Assembly: GCA_021773115.1 (NCBI GenBank)
Contig: JAJFKS010000006.1
Location: 310,001-374,000 of the forward strand
DNA length: 64,000 bases
Direction of reading: 5' to 3'
DNA from: Woeseiaceae bacterium
GTDB lineage: Bacteria > Pseudomonadota > Gammaproteobacteria > Steroidobacterales > Woeseiaceae
Shown here: positions 8,376-18,696 of the stretch, piece after piece
Numbering within the stretch: position 1 is the stretch's first letter
Layout of the letters: every line of letters begins with the position of its first letter
Made by a program: the position numbers and the translations under genes
Notes under the pieces: model-generated
Seen by the model: only the letters and a program-made list of their open reading frames with translations
Database searches by the model: none
What the model was told of the DNA's origin: nothing

Positions 8376-11206
8376 ATAGAGTCCGGCAGCAAGACCTCGG
8401 CACGCCCGCCAGTAAAGGCCTGGGCACGGTTCGAGTGGAAATCGACGGCATGCCCGCCACGGTCCCGGCCGGTAGCAGCATCCTGCGCGCCGCGCGCGAA
8501 TCGGGCATCGACGTCCCGAAACTGTGTGCAACCGACAACCTCAAGGCTTTCGGCTCCTGCCGTATGTGCCTGGTCGAAGTCGAGGGCCGTAAGGGTTACC
8601 CGGCCTCGTGCACGACACCGGTTGAAGAGGGCATGAAGGTTCGCACCCAGACCGGTGCGCTGTCGAAGCTCCGTCGCAACGTTATGGAGCTCTACATTTC
8701 GGACCACCCGCTCGACTGCCTGACCTGCTCCGCGAACGGCGATTGCGAATTACAGGATATGGCTGGTGCGGTTGGACTGCGTGATGTGCGTTACGGTTTC
8801 GACGGCGAAAACCACCTCGACGTTGGCGTCGACAGCAGCAACCCTTACTTTCAGTTCGATGGCAGCAAATGCATCGTCTGTTCGCGTTGCGTGCGAGCCT
8901 GCGATGAAGTGCAAGGCACGTTTGCACTGACCATTCAGGGGCGCGGTTTCAAGTCCAAAGTATCCGCCGGCATGGACGAAGGCTTCCTCGGATCCGAATG
9001 TGTTTCCTGCGGTGCCTGCGTACAGGCCTGCCCGACGGCGACGCTAATGGAAAAGAGTATCGTCGATCACGGCCTGCCCGACCACAAAGTTGTTACCACC
9101 TGCGCCTATTGCGGCGTCGGTTGTTCGTTCCAGGCCGAAATGAAGGGCGACCAGGTTGTGCGCATGACGCCTTACAAGGATGGCGAGGCCAATCATGGTC
9201 ACAGTTGTGTCAAAGGCCGCTTTGCCTTTGGCTATGCATCGCACCCCGATCGTGTCATGAATCCGATGATTCGCGAGAAGACCAGCGATCCGTGGCGTGA
9301 AGTCAGCTGGGATGAGGCCATCCAGTACAGCGCAAAGCGCTTCAAGGAAATTCAGGCTAAACACGGTCGCAAATCCATCGGCGGCATCACGTCATCACGC
9401 TGTACCAACGAAGAAGTGTACGTCGTGCAAAAATTCGTGCGTGCGGCGATGGGCAACAACAACGTCGACACCTGTGCGCGCGTTTGCCATTCACCCACTG
9501 GTTACGGCCTGAAGACAACGCTGGGTACATCGGCCGGGACGCAGCCCTTCGACAGCGTGATGGACACCGATGTCATGATCGTCATCGGTGCAAATCCAAC
9601 CGAGGCACATCCGGTGTTTGCGTCTCAGATGAAACGCCGACTCCGTGAAGGCGCGAAGTTGATTGTGGTTGATCCGCGCGAGATCGGACTCGTACGCTCC
9701 GCCCACATCAAGGCCGAGCACCATATCGCGCTGGCGCCCGGAACCAATGTGCCTGTTATCAACGCGCTGGCGCATGTCATCGTCAGTGAAGGCCTGGCCG
9801 ATGACGACTATATTCGCGAACGCTGTGATGTGGAGTCCTTCGAGGCCTGGAAATCCATGATCCTGAAGCCGGAAAATTCGCCGGAATCCGTTGCGAAAAT
9901 CGCCGGCGTCGACGCTGAAACATTGCGCGCGGCCGCGCGTTTGTACGGCACCGCCAAGAATGCCTCCATCTACTACGGCCTCGGCGTCACCGAACACAGC
10001 CAGGGCTCGACCATGGTCATGGGCATGGCAAATCTCGCGATGGCGACCGGCAACCTCGGCCGCTCCGGCGTCGGCGTGAATCCGCTGCGCGGACAGAACA
10101 ACGTGCAGGGCTCCTGCGATATGGGTTCCTTCCCACACGAGTTGCCCGGTTACCGGCACATCTCGGGCGATGAGGTACGAGGCGACTTCGAAAAACACTG
10201 GGGTATCACACTGGACGCGGAACCGGGCTACCGCATCCCGAACATGTTCGACGCCGCAATCGCCGGCGACTTCATGGGCATGTATATCCAGGGCGAGGAT
10301 CTCGCGCAATCGGATCCGAATACCCACCATGTCGAAGCGGCGCTGAGCAACATGGAATGCATTGTTGTGCAGGACCTGTTCCTGAACGAGACCGCAAAGT
10401 TCGCACATGTTTTCTTGCCGGGAACCTCGTTCCTTGAGAAGGACGGCACTTTCACCAACGCCGAACGCCGCATCAACCGCGTGCGCCCGGTGATGCCGCC
10501 GCGACAAGGGAAAGATGAGTGGGTTATCACCCAGGAACTGGCCCAGGCGATGGGCTATGACATGCACTACGAAACCTCGGCCGCCATCATGGATGAAGTC
10601 GCCGAGCTCACACCCACATTCCACAACGTCAGCTTCAAGCTGCTCGACGATATCGGCAGCGTGCAGTGGCCGTGCAATGAAGCTGCGCCGACAGGCACAC
10701 CGATCATGCATATCGAGCAGTTTGTTCGTGGTAAGGGGCTATTCGTCGAAACGGACTACGTGCCGACTGAAGAAAAAGCCAATCGCAAGTTCCCGCTGTT
10801 ACTGACGACCGGTCGAATATTGTCGCAATACAACGTCGGGGCACAAACCCGGCGCACGGCAAACACCATCTGGCACTCGGAAGACGTGCTCGAGGTGCAC
10901 CCGAGCGACGCGGAGATGCGCGGTATTCGTGATGGCGAGTTGGTATCACTGGCGAGCCGCAAGGGTGACATCACCCTGCGCGCGGAAATCACCACCCGTG
11001 TGAAACCGGGAGTTGTTTACACAACCTTCCACAACCCGGAAACCGGTGCCAATGTCGTTACGACGGAATACAGCGACTGGGCGACCAACTGTCCCGAGTA
11101 CAAAGTCACCGCAGTGCAAATCGCGCCGGCTACGCACCGCTCCAACTGGCAAGAAAAATTCGCGGAGCGCGCAGAACAGCAAGGACTTATTGCGGAACCG
11201 ACCTGA
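8372..11206 (+). CDS. fdsA: Formate dehydrogenase alpha subunit, Mo-bis-MGD, NAD-linked
   Basis: A 944-residue catalytic subunit. The N-terminal NuoG-like part holds a [2Fe-2S] cluster (C52, C63, C66, C80), the His-Cys3 [4Fe-4S] site (H112, C116, C119, C125) and two further [4Fe-4S] motifs (C167-C177 and C210-C220). The molybdopterin domain starts with its own cluster (C244, C247, C251, C279) and K281. The molybdenum ligand is Cys372 in ARVCHSP, encoded by TGC, so this is a cysteine and not a selenocysteine enzyme. The C-terminal cofactor domain (TGRILSQYNVGAQTRR) is present. It oxidises formate to CO2, and with FdsB/G reduces NAD+. I find no fdsD after it. Confidence 0.95.
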   Translation: MNRVRQQDLGTPASKGLGTVRVEIDGMPATVPAGSSILRAARESGIDVPKLCATDNLKAFGSCRMCLVEVEGRKGYPASCTTPVEEGMKVRTQTGALSKLRRNVMELYISDHPLDCLTCSANGDCELQDMAGAVGLRDVRYGFDGENHLDVGVDSSNPYFQFDGSKCIVCSRCVRACDEVQGTFALTIQGRGFKSKVSAGMDEGFLGSECVSCGACVQACPTATLMEKSIVDHGLPDHKVVTTCAYCGVGCSFQAEMKGDQVVRMTPYKDGEANHGHSCVKGRFAFGYASHPDRVMNPMIREKTSDPWREVSWDEAIQYSAKRFKEIQAKHGRKSIGGITSSRCTNEEVYVVQKFVRAAMGNNNVDTCARVCHSPTGYGLKTTLGTSAGTQPFDSVMDTDVMIVIGANPTEAHPVFASQMKRRLREGAKLIVVDPREIGLVRSAHIKAEHHIALAPGTNVPVINALAHVIVSEGLADDDYIRERCDVESFEAWKSMILKPENSPESVAKIAGVDAETLRAAARLYGTAKNASIYYGLGVTEHSQGSTMVMGMANLAMATGNLGRSGVGVNPLRGQNNVQGSCDMGSFPHELPGYRHISGDEVRGDFEKHWGITLDAEPGYRIPNMFDAAIAGDFMGMYIQGEDLAQSDPNTHHVEAALSNMECIVVQDLFLNETAKFAHVFLPGTSFLEKDGTFTNAERRINRVRPVMPPRQGKDEWVITQELAQAMGYDMHYETSAAIMDEVAELTPTFHNVSFKLLDDIGSVQWPCNEAAPTGTPIMHIEQFVRGKGLFVETDYVPTEEKANRKFPLLLTTGRILSQYNVGAQTRRTANTIWHSEDVLEVHPSDAEMRGIRDGELVSLASRKGDITLRAEITTRVKPGVVYTTFHNPETGANVVTTEYSDWATNCPEYKVTAVQIAPATHRSNWQEKFAERAEQQGLIAEPT

Positions 11207-11336
11207 TTGACGGCGCCGGAGGTATTATTGTTCACTAAAGTGATTACGTATTAATCGGCCAGCATCAATACCCTATGAATACAGAATTTTCCGATATGCC
11301 AATAACTTTCGGTAGACCGTCCGGCGTGGCAAATAT

Positions 11337-12326
11337 TTGCACAGCGAACCAGGCCGCCGAGTGATACCAACAAGCGAGCGCCTGCAAGTGCTGATCAGCG
11401 ACAGCATCGTGCCACCCAGTCCCATGCACGAGCTGCTGGTCGCGTTCAAATTCGGATCGGCCCCCGATACTGAAGAGCATCCGGCGATTGTCGATACGTA
11501 TCTCGAACCCATTGGGCACAGCGTCGTGTACGAATGCTGGTGGGTTGCGGAACCTGTCAGTCATCAGAATGTTGGCGACATGCGTATTGCAGAGTGTTCA
11601 GACTACGCGGTACTCATTCAGCACAGCGTTGAGAAGCCGAATGACGAGCTGATTTGTCAGTCGCAGGCAGCCTATCGCGATATTTTCGCCGCATTGCGAA
11701 CAAGCACTCACTCGCGCATAGCCAAGGTGTGGAACTACTTGGGTGCCATCAACGAGGGAGATGGCGACGCAGAGCGATATCGCCGATTCTCAGTCGGCCG
11801 GGCCAAGGCATTTGCCGATTTCGCAGTGCCCGACAGCGCTGCACCAGCCGCTACCGGTATTGGCACACGCCGCAGTCGTGGACTGACAACTATCACATTG
11901 GCATCACGCCATCCGCAGTTTCTTATCGAAAATCCGCGGCAAGTCAGCGCCTTCCAGTACCCCAAGCAGTACGGTCCGAGCAGTCCGAAATTCGCAAGGG
12001 GAGCTTCAGTCTTCGCCGTCGACCATACCCTTCAGCTCTTGTCGGGTACCGCCGCAATCGTTGGTCATGACTCCTTGCATCCGTTCAACACTGAATTACA
12101 ACTCGACGAAACCTTGAGAAACATCACCGCATTGAGCGATTCACTGTCAATTCTCGATCGTGGCAGTATTTTTCGCGTTTACCTGAGAGACGCGGATGAT
12201 TTAAAACTTGTTAACGACAAACTGGTGTCTCAATTCCAGATTGACAGTGCGCAGCTTATTTTTTTGCAAGGCGACATATGCCGCCGCGAACTGCTCGTCG
12301 AACTCGATGGCGTCCGGGTTATATAA
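11337..12326 (+). CDS. Chorismatase (FkbO/Hyg5/XanB2-like)
   Basis: A protein of about 320-330 residues with chorismatase hallmarks: AKVWNYLGAINEGDGDAERYR, AATGIGTR, ENPRQVSAFQYPKQYGP and LSGTAAIVGHDSLHP. This family hydrolyses or rearranges chorismate, giving 3- or 4-hydroxybenzoate (Hyg5, XanB2) or a dihydroxy-cyclohexadiene carboxylate (FkbO); the subtype cannot be read by eye. The first in-frame start is TTG 11337, and GTG 11361 is a good alternative with a family-like N-terminus. There is no aryl-polyene, xanthomonadin or rapamycin-like cluster beside it, so it stands alone between the formate dehydrogenase operon and a convergent Ysc84 gene. Confidence 0.85.
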   Translation: MHSEPGRRVIPTSERLQVLISDSIVPPSPMHELLVAFKFGSAPDTEEHPAIVDTYLEPIGHSVVYECWWVAEPVSHQNVGDMRIAECSDYAVLIQHSVEKPNDELICQSQAAYRDIFAALRTSTHSRIAKVWNYLGAINEGDGDAERYRRFSVGRAKAFADFAVPDSAAPAATGIGTRRSRGLTTITLASRHPQFLIENPRQVSAFQYPKQYGPSSPKFARGASVFAVDHTLQLLSGTAAIVGHDSLHPFNTELQLDETLRNITALSDSLSILDRGSIFRVYLRDADDLKLVNDKLVSQFQIDSAQLIFLQGDICRRELLVELDGVRVI

Positions 12327-12392
12327 GTCCACGCACCCTAAGGATGTGGCTAGCCATCGAACATCCCAGTCGTTGCGACAGTCGTTGTTTGC

Positions 12393-12953
12393 TCAAGTCT
12401 TATCGAGTTTGCTGATCTTCGAACCTTCGAGTGTCAGGTTGTACATCAGGCCCTTGGAACCGTAGATGAATCCAACGACCGGGTCCTTGATGTTCTGACT
12501 GTCAATGGTCTTGCCGGCGCCCAGGTCGATCAGTGCGACAGAACCGTCAACGCCAACTTTCCAGCCATTGGAATTGCGAAACTTGGCAAGCGACTCTTTT
12601 GTCATGAACGCGATGACAATTGACTTTGCCTGCGCACCCAATTGCAAGCCAATTGAACCCGAGGTTGTCCGGTAATAGTCTATTGATTTGCCACCGACGC
12701 GGAGTACGCCCTCGCCCGTTTCTGCGCCGACACCGATGCCGATCTTGATAACGCGCGGGAATACCAGGTATCCGGCTGCCTGGCTGAGAAATACGTCAGC
12801 ACCGCCAATGTCATCCCGAAATATTTCCAGTGCCTTGTTCGCGTCCTGATCGATTGAAGCGCTCGAGGCGGCAAGAACCGCGCTGCTGAACACGATGGCC
12901 AGCAGTACACTGCCGGAACGGAGGCCTGCCTTCAGTTTGCTAATAGTTTTCAT
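12393..12953 (-). CDS. Ysc84-domain (lipid-binding SYLF) exported protein
   Basis: A 186-residue protein with a Sec signal peptide (hydrophobic stretch ending at VLAASSA) and a SYLF/Ysc84 domain. Typical segments are ALEIFRDD, AAGYLVFPRVIKIGIGVG, GEGVLRV, SIGLQLGAQ and FMTKESLAKF. Eukaryotic Ysc84 binds lipids and actin; bacterial versions are small periplasmic proteins of unknown role. It is convergent with the chorismatase gene and has its own upstream gap of about 100 nt before sorB. Confidence 0.88.
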   Translation of the reverse strand: MKTISKLKAGLRSGSVLLAIVFSSAVLAASSASIDQDANKALEIFRDDIGGADVFLSQAAGYLVFPRVIKIGIGVGAETGEGVLRVGGKSIDYYRTTSGSIGLQLGAQAKSIVIAFMTKESLAKFRNSNGWKVGVDGSVALIDLGAGKTIDSQNIKDPVVGFIYGSKGLMYNLTLEGSKISKLDKT

Positions 12954-13055
12954 AGTCTCAATCCTGTGATCCAGGCCATCGCCTGGTAAGTAGCCGCAGA
13001 GTGCAGCAATGATAGCCCAAATGATGCAGCAGATTAGCTCGCACAGCCTGAACGC

Positions 13056-13400
13056 CTACTGAAGGGGTTTTGCAGCCTTTGGCATCAGGCTGGCCGGAAT
13101 CGGCGCACGCCGCCGATTGGGCACGGGCGGGTAATTTTCCGCCAGGTAATCGAGAATCGCTGCCTCCGTCGCGGGCTCGAAATGCCACAGATTCTGCGTT
13201 GCCTGCATCCAGCGAATCATATCGAGCCAGGTTTGCCGGTCGGCGCGCTGGCTCGTGACCAGCGCATGCGAATGGCAGCCACCGCAATGAATACGCACCT
13301 GCTCCCAACCCGGACTCTTGATCAGGCCGGTTGCCTCGTCAGTTTCGACAGCCAGTGCCAATAACGGCAACAGCAGGAAGCAAATCGCGACGTGTTTCAT
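13056..13400 (-). CDS. Monohaem cytochrome c, partner of the sulfite-oxidase-type enzyme
   Basis: A 114-residue exported cytochrome: a Sec signal (MKHVAICFLLLPLLALA), a haem motif CGGCH (39-43) and a later Met-containing region (WLDMIRWMQ, ASLMPKAAK) that could give the axial ligand. It overlaps the upstream molybdoenzyme gene by 4 nt, which is how sorB follows sorA in sulfite dehydrogenases. It would pass electrons from the Mo centre to the respiratory chain. Confidence 0.85.
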   Translation of the reverse strand: MKHVAICFLLLPLLALAVETDEATGLIKSPGWEQVRIHCGGCHSHALVTSQRADRQTWLDMIRWMQATQNLWHFEPATEAAILDYLAENYPPVPNRRRAPIPASLMPKAAKPLQ

Positions 13401-14713
13401 GCGCTAACCATAACCGCGATGCGATGACAGGCGTTGTTGAGATAGCCTCGCGGATTCCAGCCCGGTAATACCATCGGCTGCGCCCTGCCCTCGTCATCTG
13501 TCGCCCGCGCCCAGACTTCGTAGTAGCCCGGTTCCGGAAATGCGATCGCTGCTGAGAAATGCTGCCACGCGAGCCGGTTGACCGGCTTTTTGAGTTTCGC
13601 ACGCTGCCAGCTGGCACCGAAATCGATTGACGTCTCCATTGTCTTAACCGATGCATCTCCGGCCCACGCATGACCGCGAACGCCGAGGCGATCGCCATTG
13701 CTGATTTCGATGCCCGATTTTGGAAACGTGATCAGCGACTTCACCGGCATGGATTCGATTATGCACATGTCGACGTCTGCCACCTCAGTTCCGGGAGCCA
13801 CCGGCTTGCAGGGGACGCGGTATGACTGTCCGGTCATTTTTTCGCCGTCATGCACACGGTCGCGAATGAGTAGGCGCGTTAGCCATTTACCGCTGACCGA
13901 CGCCGGCCAGCCAGCGCACAAGAGGCGAACAGGAAAACCGTGCAGTTCCGGCAGCGGCTCGCCATTCATAGCCCAGACGATCATTGATTCATCTTCCATG
14001 GCCTTGTGAACCGGTACACCGCGTGATATCGGCCGCTTGGTCGGATCGCCGGAGAGATGGGTGTCGGCGGCTTCGTACGCCACGTAAACCGCATTGTCAC
14101 CGACGCCGCAGTCCTCCAGCACGTCGCGCAGGCGCACACCGGTCCAGCTCGGGCAGCCCACCGCACCCGTTGTCCATTGGTTGCCCTTCGCCGCTGGATA
14201 AAACTCCGAGCGGCCGTTGCCACCACACTCAATTTGCAACTGCAGCGTACGATGCTTGTATCGCTCCTGAATTTCCCGGAGCGTCATCACCTTCGGTTGT
14301 TTACAAGCCTCACCTTCAATCTGGAGGTGCCATTCGAGTGGGTCGATGTCAAAAGTCGATGGTGGCACGCCGTTGTTGCGCACGAAAAGTCGTGACGCCG
14401 GCGTTACCGGATCGTCGAGCAGGTGCGCCGGTGTCTCGGCATTAATCGGACGATCGTTCAGCACGATCAGCCCGGACTTGCCGGCAATCGAAAAAGCGTC
14501 ATCGGATTGTGCGAGTGCGGCCGGAATGAGTCCGCCAGGCATGAACCTGGAGAAAGGAATACTGGCACCAAGAACGGCCGTCATCGCCGCCAGACCGGAT
14601 CCCCTGACAAAACCGCGCCGGGAAAGCTTGTCGCTTTTGCGACCCCAGATCTGCTCATCCGCTGATGCCGGGTCTTTTGCGTAGAGCTCGTGCAGCCCCT
14701 TCGTTTTTTTCAT
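13397..14713 (-). CDS. Sulfite oxidase-family molybdopterin enzyme (SorA/SoxC-like), Tat-exported
   Basis: A protein of about 438 residues with a twin-arginine signal (SRRGFVRGSG, residues 31-40). The molybdenum ligand Cys163 lies in QIECGGNGRSEF, the family signature, and the C-terminal dimerisation domain (ending GYLNNACHRI) is present. Sulfite dehydrogenases oxidise sulfite to sulfate in the periplasm. The SoxC form needs SoxD in a thiosulfate pathway, but no other sox genes are seen here, so SorA is more likely. I chose the ATG at 14713 (MKKTKG) over an upstream ATG because it starts 1 nt after the hutG stop. Placement at the end of the hut operon is unusual. Confidence 0.88.
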   Translation of the reverse strand: MKKTKGLHELYAKDPASADEQIWGRKSDKLSRRGFVRGSGLAAMTAVLGASIPFSRFMPGGLIPAALAQSDDAFSIAGKSGLIVLNDRPINAETPAHLLDDPVTPASRLFVRNNGVPPSTFDIDPLEWHLQIEGEACKQPKVMTLREIQERYKHRTLQLQIECGGNGRSEFYPAAKGNQWTTGAVGCPSWTGVRLRDVLEDCGVGDNAVYVAYEAADTHLSGDPTKRPISRGVPVHKAMEDESMIVWAMNGEPLPELHGFPVRLLCAGWPASVSGKWLTRLLIRDRVHDGEKMTGQSYRVPCKPVAPGTEVADVDMCIIESMPVKSLITFPKSGIEISNGDRLGVRGHAWAGDASVKTMETSIDFGASWQRAKLKKPVNRLAWQHFSAAIAFPEPGYYEVWARATDDEGRAQPMVLPGWNPRGYLNNACHRIAVMVSA

Positions 14714-14714
14714 T

Positions 14715-15509
14715 TTACTGCGCCTGTTTCCGTGCTGCGGCAAGGTAACTTTGTAGCATTTTTGACAGCGTATCGCGAAGGCGTGTTGCCTTCATATCGT
14801 CAAAACGTGCAAGCTTTTCGTCCATGTAGGCACGCTGCGCGATCTCGAGTTGCAGTGCGTGAATATTCTTTTCAGGCTCGCCGTAGTGGCGAGTTATGTA
14901 GCCGCCCTTGAAGCGGCCATTGACAATATTACTGTAGGAACTCGCAGCAGCGACTGCGGCCACTGCTGACTCCATGGACTCTCGACAACTCGCTGCATTG
15001 TTGCTGCCGAGATTCAACGCCGGCAATTCGCCGTCAAACAAACGTGGCACCAAACTCGGAATGGAATGCGCGTCCCAGAGCAGCGCGAAGCCATGTTTGG
15101 CTCGCATCGCGTCGAGCGTATGACGAATTTTCGCGTGATAAGGGCGCCAGTAGTTTTCAATCCGTGCCGCTTTTTCGCTTTCGTCAATTCCGCCCGATTT
15201 GTAAATTGCGTCGCCGTTGAAGGTCTGCTCCGGGCATAAACCGGTAGCGACCTGTCCGGGGTACAGATTTTCGTCGTCGGCTGAACGATTGAGATCCACG
15301 ACGTAACGCGAGTAATTCGCGACCAGCATACTGGCACCGAGTGTGGCGGCAAACTCGTACAAATCGGCGACATACCAGTCAGTATCCGGCATTGCGCGTC
15401 CCGCTTCGCTCATGCGCACGCTAATGTCCTGCGGTATTTCGCGACCGTCGTGCGGCACGCTGATCAACAAGGGCTGATCACCCGCGACAAATCGGAACAC
15501 GTCGGTCAT
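14715..15509 (-). CDS. hutG: N-formylglutamate deformylase
   Basis: A 264-residue FGase (N-formylglutamate amidohydrolase) that releases formate and glutamate in the last step of the five-step histidine pathway. The family segments ISVPHDGREIP, DTDWYVADLYEFA, SRYVVDLNR and LLWDAHSIPS are seen; Asp and His residues in them are the likely metal ligands. It overlaps hutH by 4 nt (ATGA). Together with HutF it shows that the five-step route (deimination and then deformylation) is used, in contrast to direct HutG formiminoglutamase. Confidence 0.94.
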   Translation of the reverse strand: MTDVFRFVAGDQPLLISVPHDGREIPQDISVRMSEAGRAMPDTDWYVADLYEFAATLGASMLVANYSRYVVDLNRSADDENLYPGQVATGLCPEQTFNGDAIYKSGGIDESEKAARIENYWRPYHAKIRHTLDAMRAKHGFALLWDAHSIPSLVPRLFDGELPALNLGSNNAASCRESMESAVAAVAAASSYSNIVNGRFKGGYITRHYGEPEKNIHALQLEIAQRAYMDEKLARFDDMKATRLRDTLSKMLQSYLAAARKQAQ

Positions 15510-17035
15510 GTTCTAAGGCTTGGCAAAACCGACGCCGCATAGTCCGCGTAAGCCCCCTGATCAATGCTGGCCGCAACTCGCTGGATATCAACCGACAGGG
15601 AACGGTCCTCATCATAGGCCGGCGATATTTTCCTGAGACCCTCAATCACGGTCTCCAAGATTGGCGAACTCTTCTTCGGGTGGTGAAAGTCAATACCCTG
15701 TGCGGCCGCCAGCAATTCGATTGCGATAATGTTCGCAACATTGTCGAGCATCGCATGCAATCGACGCGCGGCGAAGGTCGCCATGCTGACATGATCCTCC
15801 TGGTTTGCCGACGTCGGCAAGCTGTCAACGCTTGCCGGGTGCGCATGTGACTTGTTCTCGGACGCCAACGCAGCGGCCGTGACCTGAGCCATCATGAAGC
15901 CGCTATTCACGCCGCCATCTCTGACAAGAAAGGCCGGCAAACCACTCATGTGCGAATCGATCAACAGCGCGATTCGACGTTCCGACAATGCGCCGATTTC
16001 CGCGATTGAAAGCGCCAGGTAGTCGGCCGCGAGCGCCACCGGTTCTGCGTGAAAATTGCCGCCCGACAATACCGACTTCGAGTCCGTAAACACCAGCGGA
16101 TTGTCGGTGACGGCATTGGCTTCTGTTTCCAGCACCGAACACACATGCCGGACAACATCGAGGCAGGCGCCCATCACCTGTGGCTGGCAGCGAATCGAAT
16201 ACGGGTCCTGAACACGTTCACACTCGATATGTGAGGCGCGGATATCACTGCCCTGCATGAGTTCGCGCAACACGCCAGCGACGGCGATCTGCCCCCCGTG
16301 TCCGCGCACATTTTGTATGCGTTTATCGAAAGGCGTATCACTGCCCTGAATCGCGTCGGCGGACATCGCTCCTGCCATCAGGCCTGCCGCCAACAGATTC
16401 TCTGTACGAAATACGGCGGCCAGTGCCAAAGCGGTGGATACCTGCGTACCGTTTAGCAGTGCAAGGCCTTCTTTCGGCCCGAGCGTGACTGGCGAAAGTC
16501 CGGCTTGCTCAAGCGCCTGGCTGGCCGGCACAACTGTGCCATTGACGCGAGCTTCACCGACACCAATCAAGGTGCTGGCCATGTGGGCCAGTGGAGCCAG
16601 ATCACCCGACGCGCCAACCGAGCCCTGCGACGGAATGCACGGATAGATCTCGTTGTTGATCAATCCGCAAAGCGCTTCGACCAGCTCCAGGCGAACACCC
16701 GAAAAGCCTTCCGCGAGTGCGATGACTTTCATGAGCATGACCAGGCGCACAATTTCGTCGCTCAATATTTCACCGACGCCAACCGCATGCGAGCGCACCA
16801 GGTTTTCCTGCAGCTTGGCGAGCTGATCCGTGTCGATGCGCACCTGGGCAAGCTGGCCGAAGCCCGTGTTCAGGCCATAGATGCGATCACCCCCGGCGAC
16901 GACATCCTGTACCAGTTCATTCGATTCGGCGATACGCACTTTCGCGCCGTCACCGATTGAAACCTGCGCCGCTTCCCGCCACGCAAGCCGCAACACATCG
17001 AGCGTGACCAGTTGATTGTTAATCACCAGCTTCAT
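15506..17035 (-). CDS. hutH: Histidine ammonia-lyase
   Basis: A 509-residue lyase that converts L-histidine to urocanate and ammonia. The Ala-Ser-Gly triad that cyclises to the MIO cofactor is at 142-144 in [14 protein letters not shown]. The active-site YGLNTGFG and the C-terminal HHPKKSSP segment match the family. Length is normal. The start ATG at 17035 overlaps the hutU stop by 4 nt, in the order hutU-hutH-hutG. Confidence 0.97.
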   Translation of the reverse strand: MKLVINNQLVTLDVLRLAWREAAQVSIGDGAKVRIAESNELVQDVVAGGDRIYGLNTGFGQLAQVRIDTDQLAKLQENLVRSHAVGVGEILSDEIVRLVMLMKVIALAEGFSGVRLELVEALCGLINNEIYPCIPSQGSVGASGDLAPLAHMASTLIGVGEARVNGTVVPASQALEQAGLSPVTLGPKEGLALLNGTQVSTALALAAVFRTENLLAAGLMAGAMSADAIQGSDTPFDKRIQNVRGHGGQIAVAGVLRELMQGSDIRASHIECERVQDPYSIRCQPQVMGACLDVVRHVCSVLETEANAVTDNPLVFTDSKSVLSGGNFHAEPVALAADYLALSIAEIGALSERRIALLIDSHMSGLPAFLVRDGGVNSGFMMAQVTAAALASENKSHAHPASVDSLPTSANQEDHVSMATFAARRLHAMLDNVANIIAIELLAAAQGIDFHHPKKSSPILETVIEGLRKISPAYDEDRSLSVDIQRVAASIDQGAYADYAASVLPSLRT

Positions 17036-18696
17036 TTCGTGTCTCCGTCGTTGATCATTGGCAGGTTCAGTCCGTGCTCTTTTGCACAGTCAATTGCAAT
17101 GTCATAGCCGGCATCCGCATGCCGCATGACGCCACTCGCCGGATCGTTCCACAATACCCGTGCGATGCGCCGATCGGCGTCTTTGCTGCCGTCGCAGACA
17201 ATCACCAGTCCGGCATGTTGCGAGTAACCCATGCCGACGCCACCGCCGTGGTGTAATGACACCCAGGTCGCGCCGCCGGCCGTGCTCAATAGCGCGTTCA
17301 GCAATGGCCAGTCCGACACCGCGTCACTGCCATCCTGCATACTTTCGGTCTCACGATTCGGGCTCGCGACCGAGCCGCTGTCGAGATGGTCACGGCCGAT
17401 AACAACCGGTGCGCTCAACTCGCCCTTACGCACCATTTCGTTGAACGCGAGCCCGAGTCTGTGTCGCTGGCCGAGTCCGACCCAGCAGATGCGAGCCGGC
17501 AAGCCCTGAAACTGAATCCGCTCACGCGCCGCGTCCAGCCAGTTGTGCAGATGCACATCATCCGGAATCAGCTCTTTGACCTTGGCATCGGTTTTATAGA
17601 TATCTTCAGGATCGCCGGATAGTGCCACCCATCGAAACGGGCCGACGCCGCGACAGAACAGTGGACGCACGTAGGCCGGTACAAAGCCCGGAAAATCGAA
17701 TGCGTTCCTGACGCCCTCGTCGAAGGCGACCTGGCGAATATTATTGCCATAATCGAAGGTCGGGATGCCCAGCTTTTGAAACTCGAGCATGGCACGTACA
17801 TGCACCGCCATCGACTTTACCGAGGCAGCGACCACAGCACCCGGATCGCTTTCGCGAAGTTTTTGCCATTTCTCGACACTCCAGCCACTGGGCAGATAGC
17901 CGTTCGCCGGATCGTGCGCCGACGTCTGGTCCGTCACCGCATCGGGTTTGATTCCCAGTTTTAACATTTCCGGCAGAATGTCGGCGGCATTGCCCAGCAA
18001 ACCGACCGAAACGGCCTTTTTATTCTTAGCGGCATCATCAATGATCGTCATGGCATCGGCCAGCGTTTCGGCGCGCGTATCCAGATAGCCGGTCGATAGA
18101 CGCATATCGATACGATCCGACTGGCATTCAATCGCCAGCATGGAAGCGCCGGCCATCGTTGCCGCCAGCGGCTGCGCACCGCCCATGCCGCCAAGACCCG
18201 CCGTCAGAATCCAGCGCCCGGCCAGATTGCCCGCGTAATGCTGTCGGCCCATTTCAACGAAGGTCTCGTAGGTGCCCTGCACGATTCCCTGGCTGCCAAT
18301 GTAAATCCAGGACCCGGCCGTCATTTGCCCGTACATCATGAGTCCTTTCTTATCGAGCTCACGGAAGTGGTCCCAGTTGGACCACGCGGGCACCAGGTTT
18401 GAGTTTGCGATCAAGACTCGCGGCGCATCTTTGTGCGTCTGAAACACCCCGACCGGCTTACCCGATTGCACCAGCAGAGTTTCGTCCGATTCGAGCTTCC
18501 TGAGTGAGTCCACGATGGCGTCGAAGCAGGCCCAGTTTCTGGCGGCTTTACCGATACCGCCGTAAACCACGAGATCCTCGGGCCGTTCCGCAACCTCTGC
18601 GTCGAGGTTGTTCATCAGCATGCGGAGGGGTGCCTCGGTCAACCAGCTTTTGGCCGTCAGTGTCGTGCCAGTCGGCGATTTAATGGTGCGTTTCAT
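17032..18696 (-). CDS. hutU: Urocanate hydratase
   Basis: A 554-residue urocanase, which uses tightly bound NAD+ to hydrate urocanate to imidazolone propionate. It shows the N-terminal [18 protein letters not shown], the NAD-site segment [10 protein letters not shown] and, near the C-terminus, the family-typical [15 protein letters not shown]. Length is standard. It sits in the operon between hutC and hutH with 4-nt overlaps on both sides. Confidence 0.97.
   Translation of the reverse strand: MKRTIKSPTGTTLTAKSWLTEAPLRMLMNNLDAEVAERPEDLVVYGGIGKAARNWACFDAIVDSLRKLESDETLLVQSGKPVGVFQTHKDAPRVLIANSNLVPAWSNWDHFRELDKKGLMMYGQMTAGSWIYIGSQGIVQGTYETFVEMGRQHYAGNLAGRWILTAGLGGMGGAQPLAATMAGASMLAIECQSDRIDMRLSTGYLDTRAETLADAMTIIDDAAKNKKAVSVGLLGNAADILPEMLKLGIKPDAVTDQTSAHDPANGYLPSGWSVEKWQKLRESDPGAVVAASVKSMAVHVRAMLEFQKLGIPTFDYGNNIRQVAFDEGVRNAFDFPGFVPAYVRPLFCRGVGPFRWVALSGDPEDIYKTDAKVKELIPDDVHLHNWLDAARERIQFQGLPARICWVGLGQRHRLGLAFNEMVRKGELSAPVVIGRDHLDSGSVASPNRETESMQDGSDAVSDWPLLNALLSTAGGATWVSLHHGGGVGMGYSQHAGLVIVCDGSKDADRRIARVLWNDPASGVMRHADAGYDIAIDCAKEHGLNLPMINDGDTK

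Noticed and set aside
9485..9487. Possible selenocysteine codon in formate dehydrogenase
   Set aside because: The molybdenum-ligand codon is TGC (Cys), and there is no TGA or SECIS-like hairpin.
9491..10711. 406-residue minus-strand reading frame opposite fdsA
   Set aside because: It lies wholly antisense to a clear, conserved catalytic subunit and is Arg/His-rich with no family motif. It is a shadow of high-GC coding sequence.
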